A stretch of DNA of 64,000 nucleotides from Sphingomonadales bacterium. GTDB lineage: Bacteria; Pseudomonadota; Alphaproteobacteria; Sphingomonadales; Sphingomonadaceae. The notes beneath the pieces are model-generated. The model was not told where the DNA came from. It was given only the letters and a program-made list of their open reading frames with translations, and made no database searches. Below are positions 34,031 through 41,976 of the stretch, one piece after another. The translations under genes were made by a program, and so were the position numbers. Location: NCBI GenBank assembly GCA_017302615.1, contig JAFLDB010000004.1:62001-126000 (forward strand), read 5' to 3'. Positions within the stretch are counted from its first letter, which is position 1. Each line of letters starts with the position of its first letter.

Positions 34031-35278
34031 TCAGTTCACTTGCCAGACGATCGGCAGGTTGCGGATCGAAAGCAGGCCGGGGGTCACGGTGGTGTCGGCG
34101 CCGGGCTTCGCTCGGAACTGCGGCACCCGCTGGAAGAATTCATCGAGCAGGATCCGCAGTTCCCGCCGCGCCAGATGCGCACCCAGGCACAGGTGGACGC
34201 CGCCGACGAAGGTATAGTGCCGATTGGGGCTGCGCGCCGGATCGAAGGTGCGCGGATCGGGGAACTGGGCCGGATCGAAATTGCCCGAGGAATTGAGGCA
34301 GGTGATGTAATCGCCGGCTTTCAGCGTCACTCCGTCCCAGTCCAGATCCTGCTTCACCAGCCGGAACGAATTGACCAGCGGCTGGGTCCGCAGGAATTCC
34401 TCCACCGCGCTGTTGCGCAGCTCCGGCTCGGCCCGCAGGCGCGCCTGCAGGTCCTGATCGAGCGCCATTCGGCGGAACATCTGGCTGATGGTGGATGCCA
34501 CCGTATCCAGCCCGCCCAGCCACAGGAACCAGGTCATCCCGATCACTTCGTCTGGTTCCAGCGGGTGGCCGTCGATCTGGCCATTGGCGATATAGCTGCC
34601 CAGCCGGTCATCCGGCCGGGCCTGCTTTTCGGCGATGAATTCGCGCAGGTAGGCAATCACCTGCCGCACCGCATTGCCCATCCGCTGGTGATCGCGCGAA
34701 TGGAGGATTTCCCATTCCCAGGCCAGGAACTGCTCGAACATGGCGAACGGCAGACCCATCAGGTCGAGGAACACCCGCACCGGATAGACCCGGCCAAAGT
34801 CATAGGCGATGTCGACCTCGCCGCGCCCGGCAAAGTCCTCGATCATCTCCACCGCCATGGCCCGCACCTGCGGTTCCAGCTTTTTCAGCGCCACCGGGGT
34901 GAAATGGCCGTTCAGGAAGCGGCGGTACTTGCCGTGCTGCGGCGGATCGATCCCCAACGGGATCGAGGGGAACGTCTCCCCGGCCAACAGCTGGAACTGG
35001 GCCACGCCCTGGGTGCTGAAATGATCGTTGTCCTCGTAAACCCGGCGGATGTCCTCGTAATGGGAAACGCACCAGGTCCCCTTCGATTTGTCACCGAAGG
35101 GATAGGGGCTGTAGAGCAGCCGCGGCACGCCGGGCGCACGCAAGGCGTCGGTCTCGAAATAGGGATCGAGCCGATCGTTGGGCCGCTGGCCCATCGCAAA
35201 GCGGATATCGACGACCCGGTCGGCCGGGACGTGGGCGGGGGCGGGCTCATCGACCCGCCAGTCGGCCAGGGCGCTCAT
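34031..35278 (-). CDS. Cytochrome P450, third of three
   Basis: A 415-residue bacterial P450 with I-helix WLGGLDTVAS, K-helix EEFLRT and heme loop FVGGVHLCLGAHLARRELR with Cys364. ATG 35278 was chosen because it overlaps the upstream amidohydrolase stop (ATGA) and starts the P450-like N-terminus; an upstream open extension reads through the neighbour gene. Co-transcribed with amidohydrolase, aldehyde dehydrogenase and CoA transferase genes. Its redox partner is not encoded in the operon. Likely hydroxylates a pathway intermediate. Confidence 0.92.
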   Translation of the reverse strand: MSALADWRVDEPAPAHVPADRVVDIRFAMGQRPNDRLDPYFETDALRAPGVPRLLYSPYPFGDKSKGTWCVSHYEDIRRVYEDNDHFSTQGVAQFQLLAGETFPSIPLGIDPPQHGKYRRFLNGHFTPVALKKLEPQVRAMAVEMIEDFAGRGEVDIAYDFGRVYPVRVFLDLMGLPFAMFEQFLAWEWEILHSRDHQRMGNAVRQVIAYLREFIAEKQARPDDRLGSYIANGQIDGHPLEPDEVIGMTWFLWLGGLDTVASTISQMFRRMALDQDLQARLRAEPELRNSAVEEFLRTQPLVNSFRLVKQDLDWDGVTLKAGDYITCLNSSGNFDPAQFPDPRTFDPARSPNRHYTFVGGVHLCLGAHLARRELRILLDEFFQRVPQFRAKPGADTTVTPGLLSIRNLPIVWQVN

Positions 35279-36588
35279 GCCGAGGCGAACATCCGTTCGA
35301 TATCGCCAGAGGTGACCGGGCGGCGCGCCTTGCCGATGGCATCCATGCTCTCGGTCTTCAGCCCGCCCAGGTTGTGACGCGGGGAAACGTCCACGTCCTT
35401 GCCCAGTTCGCGCAGGTGGCCGACCGTGCAATTGGCCTTGCCGCCGTTGAGGCCGAAGGCATCGAAGCTGTATTCGCGGATCACGTTTTCATGGGTGATC
35501 TTGTCGATCACCTTGGGATCCAGCCCGTTGACCGAGGCCCACAGGTATTCCGGCACATTCGGCCAGACCGTGTCGGAATGCGGATAGTCGCATTCATAGG
35601 CGACCATGTCGGCATTCATGTAATCGAGGTTCTTCACCCCGAACTGGTCATCGATGAAGCAGCTGATGATGTGGCGCTTGAACACGTCGGACGGGCGTTC
35701 TCCGGCAAAGTCGCTGAAGGTCCATTCGTGGTGGTGTTCATAGGTGAAGTCGGCCCGCTCCAGGAAATAGGGAACCCAGCCGATCCCGCCTTCGGACAGG
35801 GCCATGCGCAGGTCCGGATAGCGTTTCCAGAAGCTGGCGAAAGTCCAGTCGGCGGCCGAATTGGCGATCGAGATCGGCATGGCGGTGATCCACGCGTCGA
35901 TCGGGCTTTCCGGGCTGGGATGCATGGCCCGCGCGCCGGTGCCGATGTGGCAGTTGATCACGATCTTGTAATCCGAACAGGCCTTCCAGAACGGTTCCCA
36001 GTATTCGTTGTGGATGCTGGGCAGGCCAATGTTGGAGGGATTGTCGGAGAACGACACGGCATGGACGCCAAGGTCGCTCATCCGCTTCAGTTCCTTCAGC
36101 GTCTCGTCCATGTCCCAGGCCGGGATCAGGCACATCGGGATGAACCGGCCCGGAGCGGTGGCGCACCATTCCTGCACGTGCCAGTCATTCCATGCCCTTA
36201 CCGCCAGCAGCGATGCGGCCGGGTCCTTTTGCGCCATGCCGACAAACACCCCGCCGGCAAAGCTGGGCATGGTCGGGAAATTGAGGCTGGCAAGCACGCC
36301 GTTGGCGTTCATGTCATCGACCCGCAGCTTCGGGTCATAGGTGCCGGGGCGGAGCTGTTCGAAAGTGGTCGGCTCCATCCCGTACTCGCTGCGCGGGCGG
36401 CCGACCACGGCATTGAGGCCGATCGTGGGGAAGCGCGCCCCGTTCCACTGCCAGATGTCCTTGCCGTTCTCATGAACGATGCGCGGGGCCTGGTCCTTCT
36501 TTCCTTCCGGGTAATGGCGGATGAAAGCCTCGGGCGGTTCGATCGCGTGATCGTCCACGCTGATGATCACCATGTCTTCCATCTGCAT
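35275..36588 (-). CDS. Amidohydrolase-2 family protein, third copy
   Basis: A 437-residue metal-dependent amidohydrolase related to, but more distant from, the two at the left end. Metal-site features are SVDDHAIEPPEAF at residues 10-22, VINCHIGTGARA, and ECDYPHSDTVWPN near residue 335. ATG 36588 follows GGGAGA. It is the first gene of a leftward six-gene operon. Its promoter region, shared with the divergent second DUF35/Ltp2-like pair, carries operator copy 6 and palindrome copy C. Proteins of this subgroup are annotated as amidohydrolases or ACMSD-like decarboxylases; the true reaction is unknown. Confidence 0.85.
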   Translation of the reverse strand: MQMEDMVIISVDDHAIEPPEAFIRHYPEGKKDQAPRIVHENGKDIWQWNGARFPTIGLNAVVGRPRSEYGMEPTTFEQLRPGTYDPKLRVDDMNANGVLASLNFPTMPSFAGGVFVGMAQKDPAASLLAVRAWNDWHVQEWCATAPGRFIPMCLIPAWDMDETLKELKRMSDLGVHAVSFSDNPSNIGLPSIHNEYWEPFWKACSDYKIVINCHIGTGARAMHPSPESPIDAWITAMPISIANSAADWTFASFWKRYPDLRMALSEGGIGWVPYFLERADFTYEHHHEWTFSDFAGERPSDVFKRHIISCFIDDQFGVKNLDYMNADMVAYECDYPHSDTVWPNVPEYLWASVNGLDPKVIDKITHENVIREYSFDAFGLNGGKANCTVGHLRELGKDVDVSPRHNLGGLKTESMDAIGKARRPVTSGDIERMFASA

Positions 36589-36639
36589 CGCACGTCTCCC
36601 GGGTGCCGGCCGCGACCCGCCCGGGCCTGCGACTCAATA

Positions 36640-36656
36640 ATTGATGATGTGTCAAT
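36640..36656. promoter_or_regulatory. Palindrome ATTGAT-N5-GTCAAT, copy C
   Basis: ATTGATGATGTGTCAAT, one mismatch from the ATTGAC/GTCAAT arms with the same 5-base spacer. It is 51 bases from the amidohydrolase start and 74 from the DUF35 start. Confidence 0.65.
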
Positions 36657-36695
36657 TTATCGAATGGACGCCCCCGGCGCAATGGCTTATCGTCA

Positions 36696-36711
36696 ACCTG
36701 GTTATACAAGT
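36696..36711 (-). promoter_or_regulatory. Recurrent 16-bp operator, copy 6
   Basis: Plus strand ACCTGGTTATACAAGT, 19 bases upstream of the DUF35 start at 36731. This is close enough to overlap the core promoter or transcription start, consistent with repression. Confidence 0.8.
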
Positions 36712-36730
36712 GGGACAAGGGAGAGGGGAC

Positions 36731-37156
36731 ATGACCCAGCCGGCACCGCCGCCGCGCACCCTGCCGGCGATCGATCCGGACAACCGGGCATACTGGACCC
36801 GGGGCCGGGACGGGGTCCTGGCCATCTTCAAGTGCCATTCGTGTCACGCTTATGTACACCCGCCCGTACCCTTTTGTCCCGCTTGTGATACGGTTGCAGT
36901 ATCGCCGCAGGCCGTTTCGGGCCGCGGGACCGTCGTGACTTTCACGGTGAACCACAAGCAGTGGGTACCGGGCCTGCCGGTGCCCTATGTCCTGGCCCTG
37001 GTCGCACTCGAAGAAGCCCCGGAAGTGCGGCTGGTGGCCAACATCACCCACTGCGATCCGGCCGAAGTGACCTTCGGGATGGCGGTCGAAGTGTGGTTCG
37101 AACCGGCCGAAGACCTCTGGATTCCGCAGTTTCGCCCGGCACGGAGCGCCGCATGA
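36731..37156 (+). CDS. DUF35 OB-fold acyl-CoA-binding protein, second copy
   Basis: A 141-residue DUF35 protein with zinc-ribbon Cys35, Cys38, Cys49 and Cys52 and an OB-fold beginning GRGTVVTFTVNHKQWVPGLP. ATG 36731 follows AGGGAGAGGGG; in-frame codons upstream read through the operator and are not used. The ATGA overlap with the Ltp2-like gene repeats the arrangement at 27808-29384. It probably binds the acyl-CoA and partners the adjacent aldolase. Confidence 0.9.
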   Translation: MTQPAPPPRTLPAIDPDNRAYWTRGRDGVLAIFKCHSCHAYVHPPVPFCPACDTVAVSPQAVSGRGTVVTFTVNHKQWVPGLPVPYVLALVALEEAPEVRLVANITHCDPAEVTFGMAVEVWFEPAEDLWIPQFRPARSAA

Positions 37157-38337
37157 CCCGCCATGCCGAAAAGGACACGGCAATCACCGGGATCGGGATG
37201 TCCGACGTCTCGCGCGGAGCAAGCAAGTCTGCTCTCGCCCTCACCGTCGATGCCGCGCTGGAAGCGATCGCGGATGCCGGCCTGACCCGCGCCGAGATCG
37301 ACGGCATCGCCACCTGGCCGGGCGAACGTGTCGATGGATCAGGTTTTTCTCCGGTCGGCTGCGCATCGTTGCAGGATGCCTTGCGGCTCAAAGTCAACTG
37401 GTACGCCGGGGGCCGCGAAGCGCCGGGGCAGTACGGTGCGGTATTCAACGCAATCGGCGCCATCGCTGCCGGCTTGTGCCGCAACGTGCTGATTTTCCGA
37501 TCAATGTACGAAGCCACGGCGCGCAAGACCGCCTTTGCCAACTCCCTGCTCCGCCCCGGTGAGCGGCAGGCCGGCCCCTTCGCGTGGTACGCCCCCTACT
37601 ACACCTACGCCGCCGCCCTGCAGCAGGCGCTGTTCTTCAATCTCTATGTCCATAACAGCGGAATCCGGCCCGAACAGGTCGCCCAGATCCCGATCAACCA
37701 GCGCCGCAACGCCGCGCTCAATCCGAAGGCGGTCTATCGCACCCCGATCACGCTCGACGATTACCTCGCCTCCCCGCTGATCGCGACTCCGCTAAGGCTC
37801 TATGATTGCGACGTTCCTTGCGACGGAGCGGTGGCGATCATCGTTTCGCGGATCGACGTTGCCCGGACCCTGCGCAATCCGCCAGTTCGGATCGAGGCGA
37901 TCGGATCGTCGATGCAGTACCGCAACTCCTGGACCCAGCTCGACGCGCTCGACACCCAGGCCCAGCCGAAAGTGGCGGAAATGCTGTGGAGCCGGACCGA
38001 CCTGAAGCCGGTCGATGTCGACATCGCGCAGCTTTACGACGGATTTACCTACCACACGCTCAACTGGCTGGAAAACTTCGGTTTTTGCGACCGCTACGGA
38101 GCCAAAGACTTCATCGAGGGCGGCCGGCGGATTGCACTGGAGGGGGACCTGCCGGTCAATACCGGCGGCGGGGCGCTGTCGGCCGGGCGGCTCCACGCCT
38201 ATGGCGCGGTGCACGAGGCCTGCACCCAGCTTTGGGGCCGGGGCGGAGCGCGGCAGGTGCAGGGCAGTCCGCAGGTCTGCGCCACTTCCACCGCCGGCGG
38301 ACCGCTGGCCGGGGCGATGCTGCTGGTGCGGGACTAG
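37153..38337 (+). CDS. Thiolase-fold lipid-transfer protein, Ltp2-like aldolase, second copy
   Basis: A 394-residue paralogue of the protein at 28209. It keeps AITGIGMSDVSRG at the N-terminus, the YDCDVPCDGAVAII stretch, AQLYDGFTYH (Tyr295) and NTGGGALSAGRLHAYG. The thiolase nucleophile is missing (GGREAPGQYGAVFNAIGAIA), and the C-terminal C-x-GGG loop of thiolases is altered (QVCATSTAGGPL). This supports an aldolase rather than a thiolase. Coupled to its DUF35 gene by ATGA. Two such pairs suggest two successive C-C cleavages or two side-chain types. It overlaps the convergent GntR gene by 4 bases. Confidence 0.85.
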   Translation: MTRHAEKDTAITGIGMSDVSRGASKSALALTVDAALEAIADAGLTRAEIDGIATWPGERVDGSGFSPVGCASLQDALRLKVNWYAGGREAPGQYGAVFNAIGAIAAGLCRNVLIFRSMYEATARKTAFANSLLRPGERQAGPFAWYAPYYTYAAALQQALFFNLYVHNSGIRPEQVAQIPINQRRNAALNPKAVYRTPITLDDYLASPLIATPLRLYDCDVPCDGAVAIIVSRIDVARTLRNPPVRIEAIGSSMQYRNSWTQLDALDTQAQPKVAEMLWSRTDLKPVDVDIAQLYDGFTYHTLNWLENFGFCDRYGAKDFIEGGRRIALEGDLPVNTGGGALSAGRLHAYGAVHEACTQLWGRGGARQVQGSPQVCATSTAGGPLAGAMLLVRD

Positions 38338-39128
38338 ACGCTGCCGAGCGAATCCACGATCCGCCCGCCTTCGCCCTCGCTGGTCCAGGCGGCATTGGCG
38401 TTGGTCAGGTGCAGCCGCCAGTGCGACACGGCGGCCTCCACTTCGCCCGCCTCGATCAGGTCGACCACCTTCTGGTATGACCGGAGGCCGGCCCGATGGC
38501 TTTTCTGGCGGGCTTCCTTGGGCCGGGGATGACGGCGCTGGAACTCCAGCTGGTGCTTGCCGGCCAGGTTGAGCAGCATCCGGCTCAGGAACGTGATCGT
38601 CTTGAGGCCGGTTGCCGCGACCAGCGCCTGGTGGAAAACTTCCACCTTGGCGATGAATTCCTCGTGATGGTCGTCCTCCAGCAGGCGCTCCATTTCGGCC
38701 AGGAGGTTGCGCAGCTTGGGGATCGCCCCGCCGCCCTTGTCGGTCGCCAGCCAGCGCACCACCGACGGCTCGATCGCCAGCCGCGCCTGATAGAGGTCGG
38801 CAATCGTGGTCTGCTGCGATTCGAGGACATAGCCGGCATAGCGCGAGACGAGGTCGACCGAGGGTTTGTGCACCTTGGCCCCGGTCCGCGAACCACGTAC
38901 CACACTGATCAGCCCTTCAGCCTCAAGGATACGGAAGGCCTCACGCAGGGTCGGTCGGGAAATGCCGAGGCTGTCCATCAACTGGCCTTCGGGCGGCAGG
39001 GTGTCACCCTCGTTCAGTTCCCCGCGCACGATCTGGGCGCGGATCTTGTCGGCCACGATCTCGCTGGTCTTGGGCACGTGGATGCGCGTCTGCGCACCGA
39101 CGATATCGTCAATCGAACCAAGCAGCAT
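38334..39128 (-). CDS. GntR-family regulator, FCD subfamily, second copy
   Basis: About 264 residues. The winged helix reads IVADKIRAQIVRGELNEGDT with LPPEGQLMDSLGISRPTLRE (the canonical FadR-type recognition region) and wing VVRGSRTGAKVHKPS; an FCD domain follows (LYQARLAIEPSVVRWLA onward). Start ATG 39128 behind AAGGATGGGG; ATG 39137 is the in-frame alternative. Operator copy 7 lies 52 bases upstream, so autoregulation is likely. Unlike the regulator at 705 it has a textbook GntR recognition helix, which makes it a strong candidate for the protein that reads the recurrent operator. Confidence 0.9.
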   Translation of the reverse strand: MLLGSIDDIVGAQTRIHVPKTSEIVADKIRAQIVRGELNEGDTLPPEGQLMDSLGISRPTLREAFRILEAEGLISVVRGSRTGAKVHKPSVDLVSRYAGYVLESQQTTIADLYQARLAIEPSVVRWLATDKGGGAIPKLRNLLAEMERLLEDDHHEEFIAKVEVFHQALVAATGLKTITFLSRMLLNLAGKHQLEFQRRHPRPKEARQKSHRAGLRSYQKVVDLIEAGEVEAAVSHWRLHLTNANAAWTSEGEGGRIVDSLGSV

Positions 39129-39179
39129 TCGCCCCATCCTTCCCTGGACCGAAGGAGTCCAATCGCGGATAGATAGTAA

Positions 39180-39195
39180 ACTTGGTTTTATAACT
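39180..39195 (-). promoter_or_regulatory. Recurrent operator, copy 7
   Basis: Plus strand ACTTGGTTTTATAACT, between the SDR at 39224 and the GntR/FCD gene, both leftward. It gives the regulator its own controlled promoter. Confidence 0.65.
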
Positions 39196-39223
39196 AAAGC
39201 GGTTTCAAGGATGGGGAGAGTTT

Positions 39224-40084
39224 TTATCCACCGAACGAGAGACCTTCGTTCAAGGTCCACTTGCCGTTCCGGCCCCGCACCCAGCCACCGGCGGCCCAGG
39301 TACCGCCATCGACTGGCAACACCACCCCCGTTACATAGCTGGCGAGCGAAGAGCAAAGGAAAACAGCAGCATCGCCGCATTCCTGATCGATCCCCTCGCG
39401 CCCCAGTGGGATCAGACGGTTCATCGCGTCAACCTCATCCTCGCTGCGCTGCCGCCAGGTGGAAGGATCGACCGGCCCGCTGCGATTGCCCTGATTGCCC
39501 GGTGTGACCGTGTGATCCGGTGCGAGGCAGTTGACCCGGATGCCGTGACCGGAGAGCTCCACTGCCATCGATTTGGTAAAGCTGGCCATTCCGGCCTTGC
39601 AGGCGGCATAGACCGCAAAGTTGGGGGCAGCCCGCTCTGCCTCGATCGAGGCGATGTTGAGGATCGCCCCGCCGCGTCCTTCGCGGATCATCACCGGAGC
39701 AGCCGCATGAGTCGCGGCAAGCATCGAGACCAGGTTAATGTCGATGTGCCGCCGCCAGCTTCGCTCGCTTTGCTCAAGGAAGGGCCGGGCCGCCGTTCCG
39801 CCGGCATTGTTGACGAGGATATCGAGCCTTCCGAACTCGGCATCGGCTGCGGCAATTCCTGCGCGCAAGGCATCGGCATCCATGACATCGCCGACTATCG
39901 GCAGCGCCCGGCGGCCCAGTTCCCGGATCCGGGTGGCGGTCTCCTCGGCCCGTTCCGGGACAATCTCGAACAGGGCAATATCGGCGCCGGCTTCGGCCAG
40001 CCGAAGGGCAATTGCCCGGCCGATCCCGCCGCCACCGCCGGTGACGAACGCCGCCTGCCCGGTCAGGGATATCGTCAGGCTCAT
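39224..40084 (-). CDS. SDR-family oxidoreductase
   Basis: A 286-residue SDR with AAFVTGGGGGIGRAIALRL, LFEIVPERA after strand 2 (acidic residue, NAD), LVNNAGGT, IASIEAE and VYAACKAG as Y-x3-K. A C-terminal extension of about 30 residues (WVRGRNGKWTLNEGLSFGG) follows the usual end. The start overlaps the VOC gene stop (ATGA). Last gene of the leftward operon that starts at 41895. It probably oxidises a hydroxyacyl intermediate. Confidence 0.87.
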   Translation of the reverse strand: MSLTISLTGQAAFVTGGGGGIGRAIALRLAEAGADIALFEIVPERAEETATRIRELGRRALPIVGDVMDADALRAGIAAADAEFGRLDILVNNAGGTAARPFLEQSERSWRRHIDINLVSMLAATHAAAPVMIREGRGGAILNIASIEAERAAPNFAVYAACKAGMASFTKSMAVELSGHGIRVNCLAPDHTVTPGNQGNRSGPVDPSTWRQRSEDEVDAMNRLIPLGREGIDQECGDAAVFLCSSLASYVTGVVLPVDGGTWAAGGWVRGRNGKWTLNEGLSFGG

Positions 40085-40518
40085 GCAGTTTGCCCTTCCG
40101 CCGGGAAAGTCCGGCAATATTCGATCCGGTGGCCATCGGGATCGAGCAGATAGAAGAACTCGGCATCCTGGCCGCGCCGCACCCCGTCGGGCTCGACCGG
40201 AAATCCGGAGACTTCGGCGTCATCGAACATCGCACCACGCGAGGCCAGTTCGGCCCGCAAAGGGGCCAGCGGCTGCCGGGTCATCAACGCCACCCCGATC
40301 CGCTGCCTGCCCTGTTCAGTCCCGGCCGCGGGCAGCAGCCACAACTTGACCCCGCCAAGACGAAAGCAGGCCATGGAGACGCTTTTGCCGCCCTTGCTGC
40401 GGTCTACCCCGCGATAGATCGGTTCCGTGCCGAACACACGGGAATACCAGGCAATCGAGGCCTCCAGATCGGCCACCCGCAGGTTCAGATCGAGCCTGGC
40501 ATCGAGCGGGTCAGCCAT
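40081..40518 (-). CDS. VOC (glyoxalase/bleomycin-resistance) superfamily protein
   Basis: A 145-residue single-unit VOC protein. It opens with LDLNLRVADLEASIAWYSRV, where the first metal-ligand His of many members is Asn, and closes with YLLDPDGHRIEYC, keeping the Glu ligand. VOC members include epimerases, lyases, dioxygenases and binding proteins. The gene overlaps the preceding SDR-like gene by 8 bases and the following SDR gene by 4, so it is embedded in the operon. A methylmalonyl-CoA-epimerase-like or isomerase role is possible but unproven. It is too short for an extradiol dioxygenase. Confidence 0.75.
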   Translation of the reverse strand: MADPLDARLDLNLRVADLEASIAWYSRVFGTEPIYRGVDRSKGGKSVSMACFRLGGVKLWLLPAAGTEQGRQRIGVALMTRQPLAPLRAELASRGAMFDDAEVSGFPVEPDGVRRGQDAEFFYLLDPDGHRIEYCRTFPAEGQTA

Positions 40519-41014
40519 CGTCCAGCCCCACGCCCATGACTGCGCCGGTGACATAGGCGGCATAATCGCTGGCGAGGTAAGCGACGAGATTGCCCAGCGT
40601 TTCGCCCTGATCGAAAGTCAGCACGGAGTTGACCCTGATCCCGTCGCGCGCCCATTCGACCCCAAGTGTCTTGGTCAGATTGATCAGCGCCCCGGCCGCA
40701 GCAGCCTGATCGCTGCCAAGCGCCTGTTCGGGCGCGCCGACATAGACAACGGCACCACCCTTGCCAGCAGAGCGCCGGGCGGCAGCAAAATCGCGGGTCT
40801 GAAGGAAGCGCTGGTCCAGGCCGGCATCAAGTGCCGCACGCCATTCGGCATGGCTCAGTTCGTGAACCGGCCTTGCCGGCTGCGGCGCAGCAACATGGAC
40901 CAGCACATCGCAATCGCCCTCGGCCACAAGCGCCGCCCCTTGCGCCTTCAGGGCGGCAGCAATCGCCGAGCTCTCCCCGACCAGACGTATGGTCTTTCCG
41001 GCCAACCAACCCAT
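40511..41014 (-). CDS. Short SDR-like pseudoenzyme
   Basis: A 167-residue relic of an SDR. The N-terminus (GKTIRLVGESSAIAAALKAQ) lacks the TGxxxGxG motif, and strands 2-3 with their helices are missing. The active-site region (VYVGAPEQALGSDQAAAAGA) lacks Tyr and Lys. The C-terminal half is well preserved (INLTKTLGVEWARDGIRVNS, YVTGAVMGVGLDDG). The frame is intact and coupled by TGATG to the reductase upstream, so it is likely expressed. It may be a non-catalytic partner of a neighbouring SDR rather than an enzyme. Confidence 0.75.
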   Translation of the reverse strand: MGWLAGKTIRLVGESSAIAAALKAQGAALVAEGDCDVLVHVAAPQPARPVHELSHAEWRAALDAGLDQRFLQTRDFAAARRSAGKGGAVVYVGAPEQALGSDQAAAAGALINLTKTLGVEWARDGIRVNSVLTFDQGETLGNLVAYLASDYAAYVTGAVMGVGLDDG

Positions 41015-41895
41015 CAGCGCCACCCCCACGGGCCTTCCGCCCGTTCGCGAGGCGGGACATAGTCCGGCATCATCAACGACCGGCGCAGGCTTTCCCCGCC
41101 ATCCTGCAGGATCACCTGCCCGGTCAGCGCCACAAAGAACGGCGTGCAGGTCATGGCGGATAGCCATCCAAATTCATGGATCGAGCCGGTCCGACCCGCT
41201 GGAATCATGTTCTGCAACACTTCCGTGCCGCCTTCGCGCCGTCCGGCGGTGGAGGTTTCATGAGGGAAGAACCCCGCAGCAATCGCATTGACCCGGATCC
41301 CGTAAGGCGCCCATTCGCGCGCCATCTTCCTTGTCATCGTTGCCTGCGCAGTCTTGGCGGCTGCTGAATGGGCATCCCCCGGGAAACCGGTCCAGATGTA
41401 CTGGGCCGAATTGTTGACGATTGCACCGCCCTGCCCCCGTGCGATCAGTCGGCGGGCAAACTCCGTGGAACACAGAAAGGTTCCGTCGATCGCGATGCGC
41501 GTCACGGCGTTCCAGGCATTGACCGAGATGTCCTCGGCCAGAACCGGGAAGTTCGCTCCGGCATTGTTGGCCAGCAGAGTCACCGGACCAAGCACAGCCT
41601 CGGCCTCGTCGAACGCGGCGGCGACCTGATCGGGCAGGCGCACATCACAGCTCATCGCGTGGACCCTCACGCCCAGGGTTGCGATCTTGCCCGCCCCCTC
41701 CTGCGCCTTTTCGAGGCTTCGCCCCATTACCGCGACCTGCGCACCGCCCTGGGCAAAGGCTCGGGCCATGGCCAGACCCATGCCGGTCCCTCCGCCTGAT
41801 ACCAGCACAGTCTGGCCGGCAAAGACGTCCGCCGGATAAGGCGGCTCCTCGAATGGCGGCGGCATCGCGACGATATGATTATCCGGCACTGGCAT
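41014..41895 (-). CDS. 2,4-dienoyl-CoA reductase-like SDR
   Basis: A 293-residue SDR with VLVSGGGTGMGLAMARAF, GRSLEKA after strand 2 (Arg, NADP) and NNAGANFPVLAEDI. Its active site reads AHSAAAKTAQ, with Ser where classical SDRs have Tyr. Peroxisomal-type 2,4-dienoyl-CoA reductases show the same HAGSAK form, so this is probably an NADPH-dependent 2,4-dienoyl-CoA (or trans-2-enoyl-CoA) reductase. ATG 41895 follows GGGAGAG. First gene of a leftward four-gene operon, divergent from the lactonase operon across operator copy 8. It would remove double bonds that block beta-oxidation. Confidence 0.8.
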   Translation of the reverse strand: MPVPDNHIVAMPPPFEEPPYPADVFAGQTVLVSGGGTGMGLAMARAFAQGGAQVAVMGRSLEKAQEGAGKIATLGVRVHAMSCDVRLPDQVAAAFDEAEAVLGPVTLLANNAGANFPVLAEDISVNAWNAVTRIAIDGTFLCSTEFARRLIARGQGGAIVNNSAQYIWTGFPGDAHSAAAKTAQATMTRKMAREWAPYGIRVNAIAAGFFPHETSTAGRREGGTEVLQNMIPAGRTGSIHEFGWLSAMTCTPFFVALTGQVILQDGGESLRRSLMMPDYVPPRERAEGPWGWR

Positions 41896-41953
41896 TCTTG
41901 CTCTCCCGCGCGCAGGCTTGCGCAGCGCGGCACACCGTGTCAAGACATAGATA

Positions 41954-41969
41954 ACCAGGTTATATAGGA
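41954..41969 (-). promoter_or_regulatory. Recurrent 16-bp operator, copy 8
   Basis: Plus strand ACCAGGTTATATAGGA, in the 81-base divergent region between the reductase and SMP-30 genes. Its right end reaches the ribosome-binding region (AGGAGAGGG) of the SMP-30 gene. Confidence 0.7.
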
Positions 41970-41976
41970 GAGGGCG

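Noticed and set aside
40081..40518. VOC protein as an extradiol ring-cleavage dioxygenase
   Set aside because: At 145 residues it is a single VOC unit, and one metal-ligand His position is Asn; extradiol enzymes are usually about twice as long.
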